Assembly (NCBI RefSeq): GCF_000013625.1
Contig: NC_009659.1
Coordinates: 1,178,001-1,242,000, forward strand
Direction of reading: 5' to 3'
DNA length: 64,000 nucleotides
Source of the DNA: Janthinobacterium sp. Marseille
GTDB taxonomy: Bacteria > Pseudomonadota > Gammaproteobacteria > Burkholderiales > Burkholderiaceae_D
Notes under the pieces: model-generated
Told to the model about the DNA's origin: nothing
Seen by the model: only the letters and a program-made list of their open reading frames with translations
Databases searched by the model: none
In this document: one piece after another, positions 53,662 to 61,866 of the stretch
Layout of the letters: the number at the start of each line of letters is the position of its first letter
Numbering within the stretch: position 1 is the stretch's first letter
Position numbers and translations under genes: made by a program

Positions 53662-54449
53662 CGCGTCTGCTTGCGCATCAGCTTCACAACGATATTTAGC
53701 ACTTGTGCTGCCGCCTGTACCGACACCACATCACGTCCCCATGGCTTGCGTTCCCTGGGCAGGATACGCAACCAGCTGAAAGCACTTCCGGCACGTCGTA
53801 CTTCGCGCTGCACGACGACATCATCCTGCAATAAATAATCGGCGAATAGCTGCGCGATCTCTTGCCTGTCCATAGGCAGGATATAGGCGGTCGAGTGCAG
53901 ATAGAGCAACCAGTCACGCGCTTGCGCTGCCGGCAGTGGCATGACCTTGCTCGGGTCATCTTCAAAATCGATGAAACTGATCTTGCCTTCATGCGCAATC
54001 ATATTGCGTGCAAAACATTGGCTGGCGGTCTGGCCCTGGCGATGCAGCTCGAGGATGGCCTGCAAGCCTGCCTGCCAGTATTCCCGTGCTTGTGCCGGTT
54101 GCTGGCGCAGCAATTGATCGACCGAGTTTGCGCCGAGGAAAGACAGCGCAAACCATTGTGGTGTCACATGCAGGACTTCGGGTACCGAGACACCGGCTGC
54201 GGCCAGTGCGCGCAAGCGTGCCACTTCGATTGCCTGCGCCTCATTGCCACCGGGCGCGGGTACAGCGCGCAACATTGGCTGGCAGAGCAGGCGGGCGAGT
54301 GTATTCAGTACCGGATAACCCCAGTGTTTGAGTGGTGCTTCCAGTCGTTTGACGATGACCGGGGTGCCGTCCATATCCACCAATTGCGTGCGGTCATTCT
54401 TGCGCGCCAGTTGCGCGGTGATCGTTTGCACTTGGTCGGGAGTAAGCAT
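53658..54449 (-). CDS. Protein-kinase-like (WaaP/RIO-type) protein
   Basis: 263 residues. A kinase-like pattern is visible: a lysine in TPVIVKRLEAPLK (residue ~34), a glutamate-containing helix, the catalytic-loop-like FARNMIAHEGKISFIDFEDD (~145-165) where RN and DFED stand for the H/R-x-D/N and DFG elements, and a helical C-lobe. This resembles the lipopolysaccharide-kinase / Kdo-kinase and RIO branches rather than Hanks kinases. No signal peptide. It is transcribed against the cob genes and overlaps cobC by four bases. The substrate is unknown. Confidence 0.65.
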   Translation of the reverse strand: MLTPDQVQTITAQLARKNDRTQLVDMDGTPVIVKRLEAPLKHWGYPVLNTLARLLCQPMLRAVPAPGGNEAQAIEVARLRALAAAGVSVPEVLHVTPQWFALSFLGANSVDQLLRQQPAQAREYWQAGLQAILELHRQGQTASQCFARNMIAHEGKISFIDFEDDPSKVMPLPAAQARDWLLYLHSTAYILPMDRQEIAQLFADYLLQDDVVVQREVRRAGSAFSWLRILPRERKPWGRDVVSVQAAAQVLNIVVKLMRKQTR

Positions 54450-54584
54450 GCGATGAATGGGGTAAGCAGGGAAGGCTGGATTATAGACCAGAGCCCATGC
54501 CAGGTGGCATTCTGCATGGCTGAGCAGGTGCCGGTTAATGTGGTTGTTTTGGCACAGGAAAGAGCTTGTTCATTTGCTGCGAAT

Positions 54585-54614
54585 TTGCCCATAAATGGCG
54601 CGCGCCTTTACAAT
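54585..54614 (+). promoter_or_regulatory. Promoter of the first riboswitch-receptor module
   Basis: TTGCCC (54585-54590), 18 bases, TACAAT (54609-54614). The predicted start, near 54621, coincides with the first bases of the riboswitch. The second module has the same TACAAT ahead of its riboswitch. Confidence 0.6.
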
Positions 54615-54620
54615 GGCGCA

Positions 54621-54826
54621 GTTTTGGTGCCCGCGGATATGTCCATATCCGCAGTTAAACGGGAAATACGATGCCTGATGGCAAACGTGTGCTGCCCCCG
54701 CAACGGTAAGCAAGCGTCAGTTCGAAGCATTAGTTCAACTGGCAGATCGCCCCTCAAACCACTGTGCATCTTGCATGGGAAGGTGGGACGTTCAGGCTTG
54801 TCAGCCCGGATACCGGCCAGAACAGG
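54621..54826 (+). promoter_or_regulatory. Cobalamin riboswitch 1
   Basis: Elements in order: GTTTTGGTGC at the 5' end, TTAAACGGGAAATACGATGC, GTGCTGCCCCCGCAACGGTA (54689-54708), CCACTGTGC, GCATGGGAAGGTGG and the terminal B12 box AGCCCGGATACCGGCC (54803-54818). This is the classical adenosylcobalamin riboswitch layout. It ends about 100 bases before the TonB receptor gene it should control. Confidence 0.93.
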
Positions 54827-54927
54827 TGAAAGCAATGTGGCACTGTCCTGATCTCCATGCTCATACTTTCGTTGAACTCGACCCGCGGGGAGGCAGGTCG
54901 GGTGCTTCCCATTGAATAAAGCAAAAA

Positions 54928-56928
54928 ATGAAATCCCTGCCATCACATCGCAGCACCGCTGCATGGAAACCGTTCGCATTGGTTTCCGCACTCGCCACCC
55001 TGAGTTTTCCTGCTGTCGCACAGGTTGAGACGGGCCAGAAACTGACGCCGGTTACTGTGTCGGCGTCGCGGTTTGAAAATGATCCTTCGTTTGCACCTAT
55101 CGGCGCGACGGTGATTACTGCGGAGCAGATTCGTGAAGCAGGGATAGGGAATGTGAATGAGGCCATTCGCAAGATTGGTGGCGTGTATGGCAGGCAAAGT
55201 CCGTACGGCACGTCTGATTACTCGCTGGATTTGCGCGGGTTTGGCGCAACCAGTGATCAAAACATGGTGGTACTGGTTGATGGCATTCGTATTTCTGAGA
55301 ATGAACAGGCGGTTCCGCTCATGTCGGCGATTCCCATCGATGCGATAGAACGGATTGAAATTGTGCGTGGTGGCAGCAGTGTGTTGTATGGCGAAGGCGC
55401 AACCGGTGGCACGATTCAAATTATTACAAAAAAAGGACTGGCCGGCGCTACACGAGCATCCTTGTTTGCGGAGCTTGGTAGTTTCAATTCCAAAGAGGTG
55501 CGCGCATCGCTTGCCAAAGGCTGGGATAACTTCTCGATAGATGCAAATTTAAGTGGTATTCACACCGATAATTACCGTGACAATAACAAGCTCAGGCAGG
55601 ACAACTTTAGCGGCAGTATGCAATGGGCGTTTAAAGATGGTCGAATTGGCCTGCGTGTCGCTTCAGCACGGCAGGATTCCGGCTTGGCGGGTTCGCTGAC
55701 ATCGGCACAGTTCGCGCAAAATCCACGGCAAGCAACGACACCGCTGGATTATGCTTCCATAGACTCAAACCTCTACACGATATTCGCTGAAAAACGCTTG
55801 GGAGATTGGGAATTGGCTGCTGATCTTTCTTACCGGGATCGCGTAGTTAAAACATCCTACTCACCGTTCCTCCAACCTTTGGTTCAAGGGCCTGTGTCGA
55901 CCTATGATGGCCATGCAACGCAGTTTTCCCCAAGGGCACGCTATCTGTCGCAAGTTGGAGCGATAAAGAATGAATTTGTCGTTGGGCTGGATTTTTCTGA
56001 CGCCAGCCGCCGGGTGAGTTCGGACGGCAATCCGCTGGTGAAGAACGGTGACCAGAAATCACAAGCCATCTATCTCAAAGATGAATTGCGTTTTGGCGAT
56101 GCGCGCGTTGCTGTTGGTGCACGACATGAGCAGTTTGATCAGTCTTTCAGGGGTGGTGTTCCTTATGATCAGAAATTCTCACTCAATGCCTGGGATCTGC
56201 AAGGCAGTTATCAACTGACGCCAATCGCCAGTATTTTCGCCAAGGCAGGCCGTAGTTATCGTGTAGCGAATGTGGATGACAACGGTTATACACAAAACAA
56301 TGTGCCGCTCAGGCCGCAAGTATCCAATGACTATGAATTGGGTGCGACATTGGGTAACGCAAATCAGAAGCTGACCGCAAAATTGTTCAGGCATCGCCTG
56401 AAGAACGAAATATATTATGACCCTTTGACCCCGCCGTGTGGTTTTGGATTTTGTGCCGGCGCGAATGTAAACCTGGACCCGACCGAACGCGAAGGCATAG
56501 AGATAGAGGCGAGTACCCGTCTGGCAGAAACATTTACATTGTCGACAGTCTTGCAGCATGTCTCAGCTAAATTTATCGAAGGTCCTTACGCGGGCAGGGA
56601 AATGACGCTGGTTCCTAAAAATACCGCAACTTTGCGTTTGAATTGGGCTCCTGGCAACGGCCACAATGCTGATATTGGCTTGCAGTGGGTCGATAAGCAA
56701 CGCTATGCGGGCGATTTTACAAACGCATGTAATTCGAAAATCCCGGCTTTCACAACGCTTGATGCGCGTTACGCAGTGCGTGTCGGAACCTGGGAATTTG
56801 CAGTTCGTGGCGCAAACCTGACCGATAAAAATTATTACACGCAGGCATATGGTGAATGCAGCAGCGATGCCAGCATTTACCCCGAAGCAGGCCGCTCCGT
56901 ACGGGTATCGGTTCGTAAAGATTTCTAA
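54928..56928 (+). CDS. TonB-dependent receptor, BtuB-like (riboswitch-controlled)
   Basis: 666 residues. The signal peptide is cleaved near FPAVAQ. It has a TonB box-like LTPVTVSASR, a plug domain (~45-160; DYSLDLRGFGATSDQNMVVL, VLVDGIRISEN, IERIEIVRGGSSVLYGEGAT) and a 22-strand barrel ending in VRVSVRKDF. The cobalamin riboswitch upstream implies a corrinoid substrate. It differs clearly from the second receptor at 57441, so the two may take up different corrinoids. It imports ligand across the outer membrane using TonB energy. Confidence 0.88.
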   Translation: MKSLPSHRSTAAWKPFALVSALATLSFPAVAQVETGQKLTPVTVSASRFENDPSFAPIGATVITAEQIREAGIGNVNEAIRKIGGVYGRQSPYGTSDYSLDLRGFGATSDQNMVVLVDGIRISENEQAVPLMSAIPIDAIERIEIVRGGSSVLYGEGATGGTIQIITKKGLAGATRASLFAELGSFNSKEVRASLAKGWDNFSIDANLSGIHTDNYRDNNKLRQDNFSGSMQWAFKDGRIGLRVASARQDSGLAGSLTSAQFAQNPRQATTPLDYASIDSNLYTIFAEKRLGDWELAADLSYRDRVVKTSYSPFLQPLVQGPVSTYDGHATQFSPRARYLSQVGAIKNEFVVGLDFSDASRRVSSDGNPLVKNGDQKSQAIYLKDELRFGDARVAVGARHEQFDQSFRGGVPYDQKFSLNAWDLQGSYQLTPIASIFAKAGRSYRVANVDDNGYTQNNVPLRPQVSNDYELGATLGNANQKLTAKLFRHRLKNEIYYDPLTPPCGFGFCAGANVNLDPTEREGIEIEASTRLAETFTLSTVLQHVSAKFIEGPYAGREMTLVPKNTATLRLNWAPGNGHNADIGLQWVDKQRYAGDFTNACNSKIPAFTTLDARYAVRVGTWEFAVRGANLTDKNYYTQAYGECSSDASIYPEAGRSVRVSVRKDF

Positions 56929-56952
56929 TAATTTAAAACGTTGCAACCTTGC

Positions 56953-57002
56953 TGCGCATCCGAAGAGAGGGCTCTGAGTCAGGCTTTAGGTGCGCAATTT
57001 TT
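56953..57002 (+). terminator. Possible terminator after the first receptor
   Basis: TGCGCATC (56953-56960) pairs with GGTGCGCA (56989-56996) across a 28-nt loop and is followed by ATTTTTA. The large loop makes this only moderately convincing. Confidence 0.4.
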
Positions 57003-57056
57003 ATGGCCGATTGTTGCACAAATAGGACGCGTCACCAGGCCAAATCCCCTGCAAAG

Positions 57057-57085
57057 TTGCGGCTCACCCGCATGAGCCTTACAAT
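57057..57085 (+). promoter_or_regulatory. Promoter of the second riboswitch-receptor module
   Basis: TTGCGG (57057-57062), 17 bases, TACAAT (57080-57085), placed just before the second cobalamin riboswitch and similar to the first module's promoter. Confidence 0.6.
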
Positions 57086-57092
57086 GTCGCCA

Positions 57093-57287
57093 GTTTTGGT
57101 GCTCGCGGACATGCTCATGTCTGCAGTTAAACGGGAAACACGATGCCTCAGGCTAACGTGTGCTGCCCCCGCAACGGTAATCAAGCGTCATTTTCGATGA
57201 CAGATCGTCTCTCAAACCACTGTGCAAGCTGCATGGGAAGGTGAGGCGCTCGTGCTTGCTAGCCCGGATACCGGCCAGGACAGGTGG
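57093..57287 (+). promoter_or_regulatory. Cobalamin riboswitch 2
   Basis: Same element order as the first copy: GTTTTGGTGC, GCAGTTAAACGGGAAACACG, GTGTGCTGCCCCCGCAACGG, CCACTGTGC, GCATGGGAAGGTGAGG and B12 box AGCCCGGATACCGGCC (57261-57276). Long blocks are identical to riboswitch 1, indicating a duplicated regulatory unit. It precedes btuB and the transport/biosynthesis operon. Confidence 0.93.
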
Positions 57288-57440
57288 AAATGCCGCGAAC
57301 GGGGATGTTCGCGACGCGATTCGTTCATGTGCCGCTTCGAGCTGCTTCCTGTCTGTTTCCGTCGTTAATCGGTTCCGGTATTTCTTTTCAATCCAGCCTG
57401 CGGGGAGGTGGGCTGGGTGCTGTTTCTATGAAAAGTAATC

Positions 57441-59312
57441 ATGAGCTCATCTGTTTTACGGCGCGCCAATCTGGCGTTCCCGCCGCTGGCTATTGCCTTG
57501 TCCGTTTCCGCTGCATTTTCTCCTTTGAGTTTTGCGCAAACTCCTGCCGATCAATCGCTGGAACCAGTTTTGGTAACAGCTTCGCGCACCGCGCAAAAAG
57601 CGAGTGATGTGCTGAGTGACAATCTCGTCATCACATCGGAAGAAATTCAACAATCAGGACAGTCGTCGTTGATAGATCTTTTGCAACGCAAGCGTGGCAT
57701 TGAAATTACACGTAATGGTGGTCCAGGCACATCTTCCACCGTTTATCTGCGTGGTTCGTCAAGCAAGCAGATTATTTTGTTGATCGATGGTGTACGTTCC
57801 GCATCAGCTACGACAGGTGAGCCTAGCTGGTCATCTATTCCATTGTCACAAATTGATCGTATTGAAGTAGTGTTCGGCCCGTTGAGCAGCATGTACGGTG
57901 CGGATGCTACTGGCGGTGTTATTCAGGTATTTACCAAGCAAGGTGCGGGTGCGCCGCATGTGACAGCATCTGCAGGTGCTGGCACCTATGGAACGAAAGA
58001 ATATACGCTGGGTGTCTCTGGTTCGACTGACGGCGATCACAAGCTTCGTTACTCGTTTAACTCTTCCAGAGAAGAAGCCAAAGGCTTTAACGCGACCAAT
58101 CCATTGGTTGGCAGCGGTTATGCTCCAGACAAAGATGGTTATACCAAGACTAGTAATAGTGGTCGTATTTCCTGGGAGCTGGCAAGAGGGCAGGAGATAG
58201 GAGCCACTTTCTTGCAAACGAGTAGCAACTCGCAATTTGATAGTGGCCTTCCTAGATATGACGCGCGTAACTATGCGGACGTCGGTATCTACACGGTTTA
58301 TTCCCGTAACCAGATCACTTCAAACTGGGGAAGTTTGTTCCAGGTGTCGAAGTCTTCGGACAAACTGAATAGCTATACGTCAAATCCATATAGCTCCATT
58401 AATTCGGAAAGTACTCAAGTCAGCTGGCAAAACGATATCAAACTCGGCACGGATCTGTTGCAAGTCATTACCGAACACAAAAAAGAAGAGGCGGTTACCA
58501 ATCAGCCTTTCAATCGTGATCGCACAACCAACTCCCTGGCGCTGGCTTATCAATTACAACGTGGTGCGCATATAGGTAATGTCAGTACGCGCTACGACGA
58601 TAACTCTGCCTACGGTTCTAACGTTACTGGTAGCCTTGGATATGGTTATCGTTTGAGCAAAGAGCTGCGTATCAGCGGTAGTGTCGGTACAAGTTTCCGT
58701 GCGCCGACCTTCAATGAGTTGTACTACGCAGGTTATGGTAATCCGGACATTCAGCCGGAAAAAGGCAGGAATGCTGAAGTAGGTATCTACTATGACGACG
58801 GTAAGTCGGATGCGAGCGTTGCCTTTTACCGCAACAGAATTACCAACATGATCGTTACCAAAACTCCTTGCCCTACAAGTGGCACGGGAAGTTGCGCGTA
58901 TAACGTTAATGAAGCGTTGTTGACTGGACTTTCAATGGGTGCAGGCACGCGTTTTGGTGATTTCAGGTTGTACGGTACGCTTGATCTGCAAAATCCTAAG
59001 GATGAGACCAAAAATACCTTGCTGGAGCGTCGCGCCCGATATCACGGCACTTTGGGTGTGGACTATGTTAATCAGAAATTCACCGCTGGTGCTGATGTAA
59101 GTTTCAGTGGTTCGCGTTTTTCTGACTCCAATAATAAGCAGCCACTCGGCGGTTATGCCTTGCTGAACCTGAATGCCACTTATAATCTCTCCGATGACTG
59201 GCAATTGTTTGCCCGCTGGAACAACGTGCTCGACAAGAACTATGTATTGGCACGCGGTTACAACACCGCAGGATCTAATGGTTTGGTAGGTGTTCGCTAC
59301 GGTTTTAAATAA
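57441..59312 (+). CDS. btuB: TonB-dependent vitamin B12 receptor BtuB
   Basis: 623 residues, close to E. coli BtuB (614). The signal peptide ends near FAQ; the TonB-box region is LEPVLVTASRTAQK, the plug has GTSSTVYLRGSSSKQIILLI then DGVRSASATTGEP and QIDRIEVVFGPLSSMYGADA, and the barrel ends in a C-terminal GVRYGFK. It is the first gene of a long plus-strand operon with btuC, btuD and cob genes, under riboswitch 2. It imports cobalamin across the outer membrane. A large hairpin separates it from btuC. Confidence 0.93.
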   Translation: MSSSVLRRANLAFPPLAIALSVSAAFSPLSFAQTPADQSLEPVLVTASRTAQKASDVLSDNLVITSEEIQQSGQSSLIDLLQRKRGIEITRNGGPGTSSTVYLRGSSSKQIILLIDGVRSASATTGEPSWSSIPLSQIDRIEVVFGPLSSMYGADATGGVIQVFTKQGAGAPHVTASAGAGTYGTKEYTLGVSGSTDGDHKLRYSFNSSREEAKGFNATNPLVGSGYAPDKDGYTKTSNSGRISWELARGQEIGATFLQTSSNSQFDSGLPRYDARNYADVGIYTVYSRNQITSNWGSLFQVSKSSDKLNSYTSNPYSSINSESTQVSWQNDIKLGTDLLQVITEHKKEEAVTNQPFNRDRTTNSLALAYQLQRGAHIGNVSTRYDDNSAYGSNVTGSLGYGYRLSKELRISGSVGTSFRAPTFNELYYAGYGNPDIQPEKGRNAEVGIYYDDGKSDASVAFYRNRITNMIVTKTPCPTSGTGSCAYNVNEALLTGLSMGAGTRFGDFRLYGTLDLQNPKDETKNTLLERRARYHGTLGVDYVNQKFTAGADVSFSGSRFSDSNNKQPLGGYALLNLNATYNLSDDWQLFARWNNVLDKNYVLARGYNTAGSNGLVGVRYGFK

Positions 59313-59341
59313 GCATCAGTAAAATAGCGTCTGTTGCAAGA

Positions 59342-59387
59342 TTGCGCATGCATGCCCGGAGTGGTTGATCCGGCATCGCATGCGCAA
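59342..59387 (+). repeat. Long intercistronic hairpin between btuB and btuC
   Basis: TTGCGCATGC (59342-59351) pairs with GCATGCGCAA (59378-59387). Inside, ATGCC-GGA pairs with TCC-GGCAT with single-base bulges, giving about 19 base pairs around an 8-nt loop. No T-run follows, so it is more likely a processing, stability or translation-coupling element than a terminator. Confidence 0.7.
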
Positions 59388-59420
59388 GTTCCATGAGGAA
59401 GTCCGAATGTCGTTGCGTCC

Positions 59421-60470
59421 ATGAGTACGGTAGTGAATAAAAGCATGCATATCGCTGCGTTGCAGGGGCGGACGCGCGCGTGGACGGTGTTGTCTGCTTT
59501 ATTTGTTTTGGCTTTGCTGAGTTTTGTGGTGGCAGGCATGATGGGTTCCGTCACTTTGTCCCTGGGCGATATTGCTAATGCGATGCGCGAATTATTTAGG
59601 GGTACTGCTGACACCATGGCGGCGACACTGGTTGAGCTGCGTCTGAGTCGTGCATTGTCCGCTTTTGTGACAGGCGCGAGCCTGACCCTGGCTGGTGTGA
59701 TGATGCAAGCCTTGTTGCGTAATCCTTTGGCCGAGCCTTATGTGCTGGGCGTATCGGGTGGTGCGGCGGTGGGGGCGTTGGCCGCGATGCTGGTGTGCAC
59801 CGTAGCATGGGTGATCGATGTGGCGGCCTTTGGCGGCGCGATTGCTGTTTCACTGATTTTATTTTTGCTGGCCCGGCGCGATCTGCGCGGTGCAGCTGGT
59901 TCTGACGGTAGTGCGCCTTTGTTGCTGTTGACGGGCGTGATCCTGGCTTCGGGTTGTGGTGCGCTGGTGACGCTGATGCTGTCAATTGCTCCTGACAATC
60001 GTTTGCGCGGCATGGTGTTTTGGCTGATCGGGGACTTGTCCGGCACCCAGTTCCGTTGGGTGCCGTGGATCGTTTTGGTGGCGGCACTATTGTTTGCAGT
60101 ACGCGCCGCACGCGCGATTAATGTAATGGCCTTGCACGCGGAAGCCGCTTCGACGCTGGGTATTAATGTCGCGCGCTTTCGCGCCGGTTTGTTTGTCTGT
60201 TCGGCCTTGTTGACGGCCAGTGCTGTCAGCAATGCCGGCAGCATCGGTTTTGTCGGCCTGATCGTGCCGCATGCCTGCCGCTTCGTGTTAGGGCCTGACC
60301 ATAGATTGTTATTGCCTGCCGCGACCCTGGTCGGCGGTACCTTCCTGGTGCTGGCGGATACGCTGGCGCGCACTATCGTCGCACCGCAGCAATTACCGGT
60401 GGGCGTCATTACCGCGATCATCGGTGTGCCGGTTTTCCTGCTGCAATTGCATCAGTTGAGGAAGCGCTGA
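59421..60470 (+). CDS. btuC: Cobalamin ABC transporter permease BtuC (FecCD family)
   Basis: 349 residues, about ten membrane segments. FecCD signatures: LRLSRALSAFVTGASLTLAG, MMQALLRNPLAEPYVLGVSG with GAAVGALAA, VMALHAEAASTLGINVARF (the ATPase-coupling helix) and SIGFVGLIVPHACRFVLGPD. An in-frame ATG at 59445 is an alternative start. It forms the inner membrane channel with BtuD; its stop overlaps the btuD ATG. No periplasmic BtuF gene is present within the window. Confidence 0.93.
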   Translation: MSTVVNKSMHIAALQGRTRAWTVLSALFVLALLSFVVAGMMGSVTLSLGDIANAMRELFRGTADTMAATLVELRLSRALSAFVTGASLTLAGVMMQALLRNPLAEPYVLGVSGGAAVGALAAMLVCTVAWVIDVAAFGGAIAVSLILFLLARRDLRGAAGSDGSAPLLLLTGVILASGCGALVTLMLSIAPDNRLRGMVFWLIGDLSGTQFRWVPWIVLVAALLFAVRAARAINVMALHAEAASTLGINVARFRAGLFVCSALLTASAVSNAGSIGFVGLIVPHACRFVLGPDHRLLLPAATLVGGTFLVLADTLARTIVAPQQLPVGVITAIIGVPVFLLQLHQLRKR

Positions 60471-61240
60471 TGAAAACTATCAAACTCAAATTAAGTATTG
60501 CCGATCGCGTGCTGGTCGATGCACTGGATTGGCAGGTCGGACCCGGTGAATGCTGGTGTGTCATCGGCCGGAACGGCGCAGGCAAGAGTACCTTGCTGCG
60601 CACTTTGGTTGGTTTACGTGATGCGGATGGTGGCCAGCTGGAACTGAACGGACGCGCGCTGGCGAAATGGCCTTTGCAGGACCTGGCACGTGAACGTTCA
60701 TATTTGCCACAGGGGCGCAGCGATGCTTTTGGTTACCGTGTGATTGAAACAGTGTTGACCGCGCGCCATCCTTACCATGAGTCGGCTTACTGGGAGTCGG
60801 ATGCGGATTATGCTGCCGCGCATACGGCCTTGCAGATCATGGATGCGGACACCCTGGCGGAACGCGATGTGCGCTCCCTGTCCGGCGGCGAACGGCAGCG
60901 CGTGGCGATAGCGGCAGTGCTGGCGCAGGATACGCCATTGATGTTGCTGGACGAGCCAACCAGTGCACTGGACCTGGCGCATCAGGTCAGTGTGATGGGT
61001 TTGTTGTCCAGGCTATGCCGTGAACAGCAAAAGGCAGTGGTGATGGTCAGCCATGATTTGAATCTCGCGCATAGCGTGGCAACGCATGCCTTGCTCTTGA
61101 TGGGTGACGGACGCTGGCATGCCGGTCCGGTCGCTGAAGTGATGCAGGCATCATTATTAAGTGAGTGCCTGGGCCATCCAATTGAAATCGTACAGCATGG
61201 CAAGCGCACAATTTACCTGGCAGTTGAGGAAGAACAATGA
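60470..61240 (+). CDS. btuD: Cobalamin ABC transporter ATPase BtuD
   Basis: 256 residues. Walker A IGRNGAGKSTLLRTL, Q-loop YLPQGRSD, signature LSGGERQRVAIA, Walker B MLLDEPTSALD and switch His in VMVSHDLNLA. It powers the BtuC permease. TGATG overlap with btuC upstream and four-base overlap with cobO downstream show tight coupling. Confidence 0.94.
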   Translation: MKTIKLKLSIADRVLVDALDWQVGPGECWCVIGRNGAGKSTLLRTLVGLRDADGGQLELNGRALAKWPLQDLARERSYLPQGRSDAFGYRVIETVLTARHPYHESAYWESDADYAAAHTALQIMDADTLAERDVRSLSGGERQRVAIAAVLAQDTPLMLLDEPTSALDLAHQVSVMGLLSRLCREQQKAVVMVSHDLNLAHSVATHALLLMGDGRWHAGPVAEVMQASLLSECLGHPIEIVQHGKRTIYLAVEEEQ

Positions 61241-61866
61241 GTGAAGAACAGAACGGCAAGGACGCCGACGGCTTGAACGAGCGGCACAACGCGCGCATGG
61301 CGCGCAAGAAAGAAGTCGTCGATAGAAAGATAGAGGCAGCCAAGCGCAATGCAGGTGTATTGGTGATTACCTGTGGTAATGGCAAAGGCAAAAGCTCCAG
61401 CGCCTTCGGCATGGCGGCACGCGCACTCGGTCATGGCATGAAGGTAGGCGTAGTGCAATTCATCAAGGGTGCAATCGCCACCGGCGAAGAAAACTTTTTC
61501 CGTCGCTTTCCGGATGAAATCAGTTTCCATGTAATGGGCGAAGGCTATACCTGGGAAACGCAGAACCGCGAGCGCGATGTGGCGAATGCAGAGAAAGCCT
61601 GGCAACGCGCACAAGTCTTGTTGAGTGATCCGGCCATCGGCCTGGTGGTGCTGGATGAATTGAATATCGCTCTGAAATATAAATACCTGGATGTGCAGCA
61701 GGTGATTGCCGATTTGCAGGCACGTCCCGAGATGCAACACGTCGTGGTCACCGGTCGCGGTGCGCCGCCGGAATTGATAGAGGTGGCGGATACCGTCACC
61801 GAGATGCAGCCGGTCAAGCATGCTTTTGCGAATGGCATCGCCGCGCAACAGGGCGTGGAGTGGTAA
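61237..61866 (+). CDS. cobO: Cob(I)yrinic acid a,c-diamide adenosyltransferase
   Basis: 209 residues, the usual CobO/BtuR length. P-loop ITCGNGKGKSSSAFGMAARA; further marks are VGVVQFIKGAIATGEENFF, VVLDELNIALKYKYLDVQQV and VVTGRGAPPELIEVAD. It transfers the adenosyl group from ATP to the cobalt of corrinoids, both in synthesis and in salvage of imported cobalamin. Its stop is immediately followed by the cobB ATG. Confidence 0.95.
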   Translation: MSEEQNGKDADGLNERHNARMARKKEVVDRKIEAAKRNAGVLVITCGNGKGKSSSAFGMAARALGHGMKVGVVQFIKGAIATGEENFFRRFPDEISFHVMGEGYTWETQNRERDVANAEKAWQRAQVLLSDPAIGLVVLDELNIALKYKYLDVQQVIADLQARPEMQHVVVTGRGAPPELIEVADTVTEMQPVKHAFANGIAAQQGVEW

